Assembly (NCBI GenBank): GCA_903904805.1
Contig: CAIVDX010000269.1
Span: forward strand, 1-8,390
Length of the DNA stretch: 8,390 nucleotides
From: an uncultured Rhodospirillales bacterium
GTDB taxonomy: Bacteria; Pseudomonadota; Alphaproteobacteria; Acetobacterales; Acetobacteraceae
Direction of reading: 5' to 3'
In this document: positions 7,031 through 8,390 of the stretch, one piece after another
Position numbering within the stretch: the stretch's first letter is position 1
Layout: each line of letters starts with the position of its first letter
Program-made: the position numbers and the translations under genes
The notes under the pieces: model-generated
Database searches by the model: none
Told to the model about the DNA's origin: nothing
What the model saw: the letters and a program-made list of their open reading frames with translations, nothing else

Positions 7031-7413
7031 GCGAGGACGAAAACGATACGGAGGCTCTGCGCGCGCGCGCTGACGAGCTCGAGAAAAAGCTGCCGCACGT
7101 ACTGGTCAGCCATCGAGCCCAACTGCTGAATGCCGAGTTGAGGGCAGAAGCGATCCGAGCGGGGATGATCGATCTGGATGGTCTCAAGTTGGTGGACACC
7201 GGCGAGATGGTCGTCGCCGATGATGGCCGCGTCGATGGGGCGGCCGAGATGATGAAAGGCCTCAGGGCGCGTAAGCCCTGGCTGTTCGGTGAACGTCATT
7301 CCTCTTCGCCGGGCACCCCGCCACCTGTGCGGCCGGCGGAGCGCAAGCTGGCCACGCAGATGAGTTACGAGGAATGGCGAAGTGCACGCGCCGATTTGTT
7401 GAAGCAACGTTGA
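7027..7413 (+). CDS. Probable phage capsid scaffolding protein
   Basis: Small protein of 128 aa with the layout of short phage scaffolds, which line the procapsid during coat assembly and then leave. An acidic start is followed by a long charged helix, possibly coiled (about 6-45). Then comes A-I-R-A-G-M-I-D-L-D-G-L at 42-53, a D-D-G-R-V-D-G-A turn at 65-72, and an L-R-A-R-K-P-W-L-F motif at 79-87. A proline-rich linker follows (94-104), then a basic C-terminal helix (112-128), the part that in P22-type scaffolds contacts coat protein. The pattern 'aGm-D-D-G-G-KPwLF' between portal and coat genes is common in such cassettes. The ATG overlaps the portal stop by four bases and GAGG lies 4 bases upstream, so translation is probably coupled. 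The coat gene follows after 14 bases. The family call is by context and pattern, not by a catalytic motif. Confidence 0.72.
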   Translation: MSEDENDTEALRARADELEKKLPHVLVSHRAQLLNAELRAEAIRAGMIDLDGLKLVDTGEMVVADDGRVDGAAEMMKGLRARKPWLFGERHSSSPGTPPPVRPAERKLATQMSYEEWRSARADLLKQR

Positions 7414-7416
7414 GAT

Positions 7417-7421
7417 AGGAG
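7417..7421 (+). promoter_or_regulatory. Shine-Dalgarno site of the major capsid gene
   Basis: AGGAG, 6 bases before the ATG at 7428. It is the strongest ribosome site in the phage block, as expected for the most abundant structural protein. Confidence 0.7.
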
Positions 7422-7427
7422 CCATTT

Positions 7428-8390
7428 ATGGGCATTTCAAATTTCCCCTCGGCACTGCAGCCGATTATTCAGCAGGGCTTTCTGGACCGTGAGTTTGAGC
7501 AGGCGCTGGTGTCGCGGCTTGGCTATCGGGCCTGCGCGGATCGCGAGGATATTCCGGTCGGCATCGGCGAGACGTTGACCAAAACCCGCGCCGGTCTGAA
7601 GCCTTCAGTGACCACACCGATCATTGCGTCGAGCAACAGCAATCTGGACAACGGGTTGACCCCAACCGGCTGGGGTGTCGAGCAATATACGATATCGATC
7701 AATCATTACGCAGCAACCACAGATCTGAACATGGTGACCAGCCGTGTGGGGATTGCGAGTCAGTTTCTGCAGAATGCCGCGGTGAACGGTGAGCAGGCAG
7801 CACGCAGCCTTGACGAACTGGCGCGCAACGCGTTGTTCGCCGCTTATTTTGGTGGAAATACGCGTGTGCGAAGCACGGTCAGTGCCGCGTCGGCGATTGT
7901 GGCGGTTGACGACGTCCGCGGCTTTCTGACGGTCTTCAGCAACGGTGTTCAGGTGCCGGTCAGTTCGACAAACAGCCTGACGGTAACGATTGGCGCCAAC
8001 TCATACGTTGTTGTTGGGGCTGCGGTCGACGTTACCAATGTTTCGACGGCACCGGGGGGCGTTTCCGGTGTGCTCTCACTTCTTGCAGATGTCACGATCT
8101 CTGATGGGACGGCGGGCAACACAGTGCAGGCGGCGAGTGCGTCGAACATCATTCGGCCGGATGGTCGGACCAATACGTCACTGTTGCAGGCGGGCGATCA
8201 GCTGACCATGGGTGCGCTGCTCGATGCAGTGACCATGCTGCGGTTGAATGCGGTGCCTGAGATTGATGGAGTATATAACTGCTACCTTGACCCGGTGAGT
8301 GCGCGGCAACTGTTCGCGGACCTTGACTTCCAGCGTTTGTTCCAGGGGGCCACGTCCGCGAACCAGGTGTTCCGCAGTGGCATGATCAAC
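7428..8390 (+). CDS. Phage major capsid protein, 3' end outside the window
   Basis: Coat protein; 321 codons are open to the window edge with no stop, so the C-terminus is missing. The start M-G-I-S-N-F-P-S-A-L-Q-P is backed by AGGAG 6 bases upstream. Residues 1-145 look like the N-terminal arm, a thread/strand region (R-L-G-Y-R near 31-35, the G-L-K-P-S region near 58-62) and the long spine helix (about 110-142). Residues about 148-245 are rich in V, T, S, G and N and look all-beta, probably an inserted domain in the HK97 fold. From 258 the pattern resumes with L-L-D-A-V-T-M-L-R-L-N near 264-274, D-G-V-Y-N-C-Y-L-D-P near 278-287 and D-F-Q-R-L-F-Q-G near 297-304. These resemble P22-like or N4 gp56-like coat proteins, which often carry such an insertion. 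The family choice between those two is uncertain; the coat-protein role is well supported by sequence and position. Confidence 0.85.
   Translation, partial: MGISNFPSALQPIIQQGFLDREFEQALVSRLGYRACADREDIPVGIGETLTKTRAGLKPSVTTPIIASSNSNLDNGLTPTGWGVEQYTISINHYAATTDLNMVTSRVGIASQFLQNAAVNGEQAARSLDELARNALFAAYFGGNTRVRSTVSAASAIVAVDDVRGFLTVFSNGVQVPVSSTNSLTVTIGANSYVVVGAAVDVTNVSTAPGGVSGVLSLLADVTISDGTAGNTVQAASASNIIRPDGRTNTSLLQAGDQLTMGALLDAVTMLRLNAVPEIDGVYNCYLDPVSARQLFADLDFQRLFQGATSANQVFRSGMIN

Noticed and set aside
4199..8390. A gene transfer agent head cluster of the Rhodobacter type.
   Set aside because: That cluster has a protease between portal and coat and a different coat family. Here a scaffold-like gene fills the place and the coat resembles P22/N4-type proteins.

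Overview
The window joins two unrelated blocks. The left block (11-3764, minus strand) is a metabolic operon on very GC-rich DNA whose codons end almost always in G or C. The right block (4199-8390, plus strand) is the head and packaging module of a tailed bacteriophage or prophage, with visibly more mixed base use. High GC, the Tat-exported molybdenum hydroxylase and the terminase type suggest an alphaproteobacterium, perhaps Acetobacteraceae or a relative. That placement is inference; no marker gene is present.

Left block, in transcription order: a periplasmic ABC-type substrate-binding protein (2814-3764), a two-cluster [2Fe-2S] subunit (2290-2757) and a large molybdopterin-binding subunit (11-2278) of the isoquinoline 1-oxidoreductase (IorA/IorB) type. 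All three have clear Shine-Dalgarno sequences, and these put each start inside the longest open frame. The two enzyme genes are 11 bases apart and should form one periplasmic hydroxylase: Mo-cofactor oxidises the substrate, and two Fe-S clusters carry electrons out, usually to a cytochrome c. No FAD subunit, cytochrome, permease or ATPase gene is in the window. The substrate cannot be told from sequence; an N-heterocycle or aldehyde is plausible.

The divergent gap (3765-4198, 434 bases) has no gene I can support. It should hold the operon promoter and the junction between host and phage DNA, but I see no integrase, tRNA, attachment repeat or small terminase gene.

Right block: large terminase (4199-5608), SPP1 gp6-like portal (5633-7030), scaffold-like protein (7027-7413) and major capsid protein (7428-8390, cut by the window end). 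They are tightly packed on one strand and presumably co-transcribed. The terminase pumps DNA through the portal into a procapsid built by scaffold and coat protein. The unusual points are the direct contact of late head genes with a metabolic operon, and the absence of small terminase, protease and minor head genes. I found no clearly new biological system.
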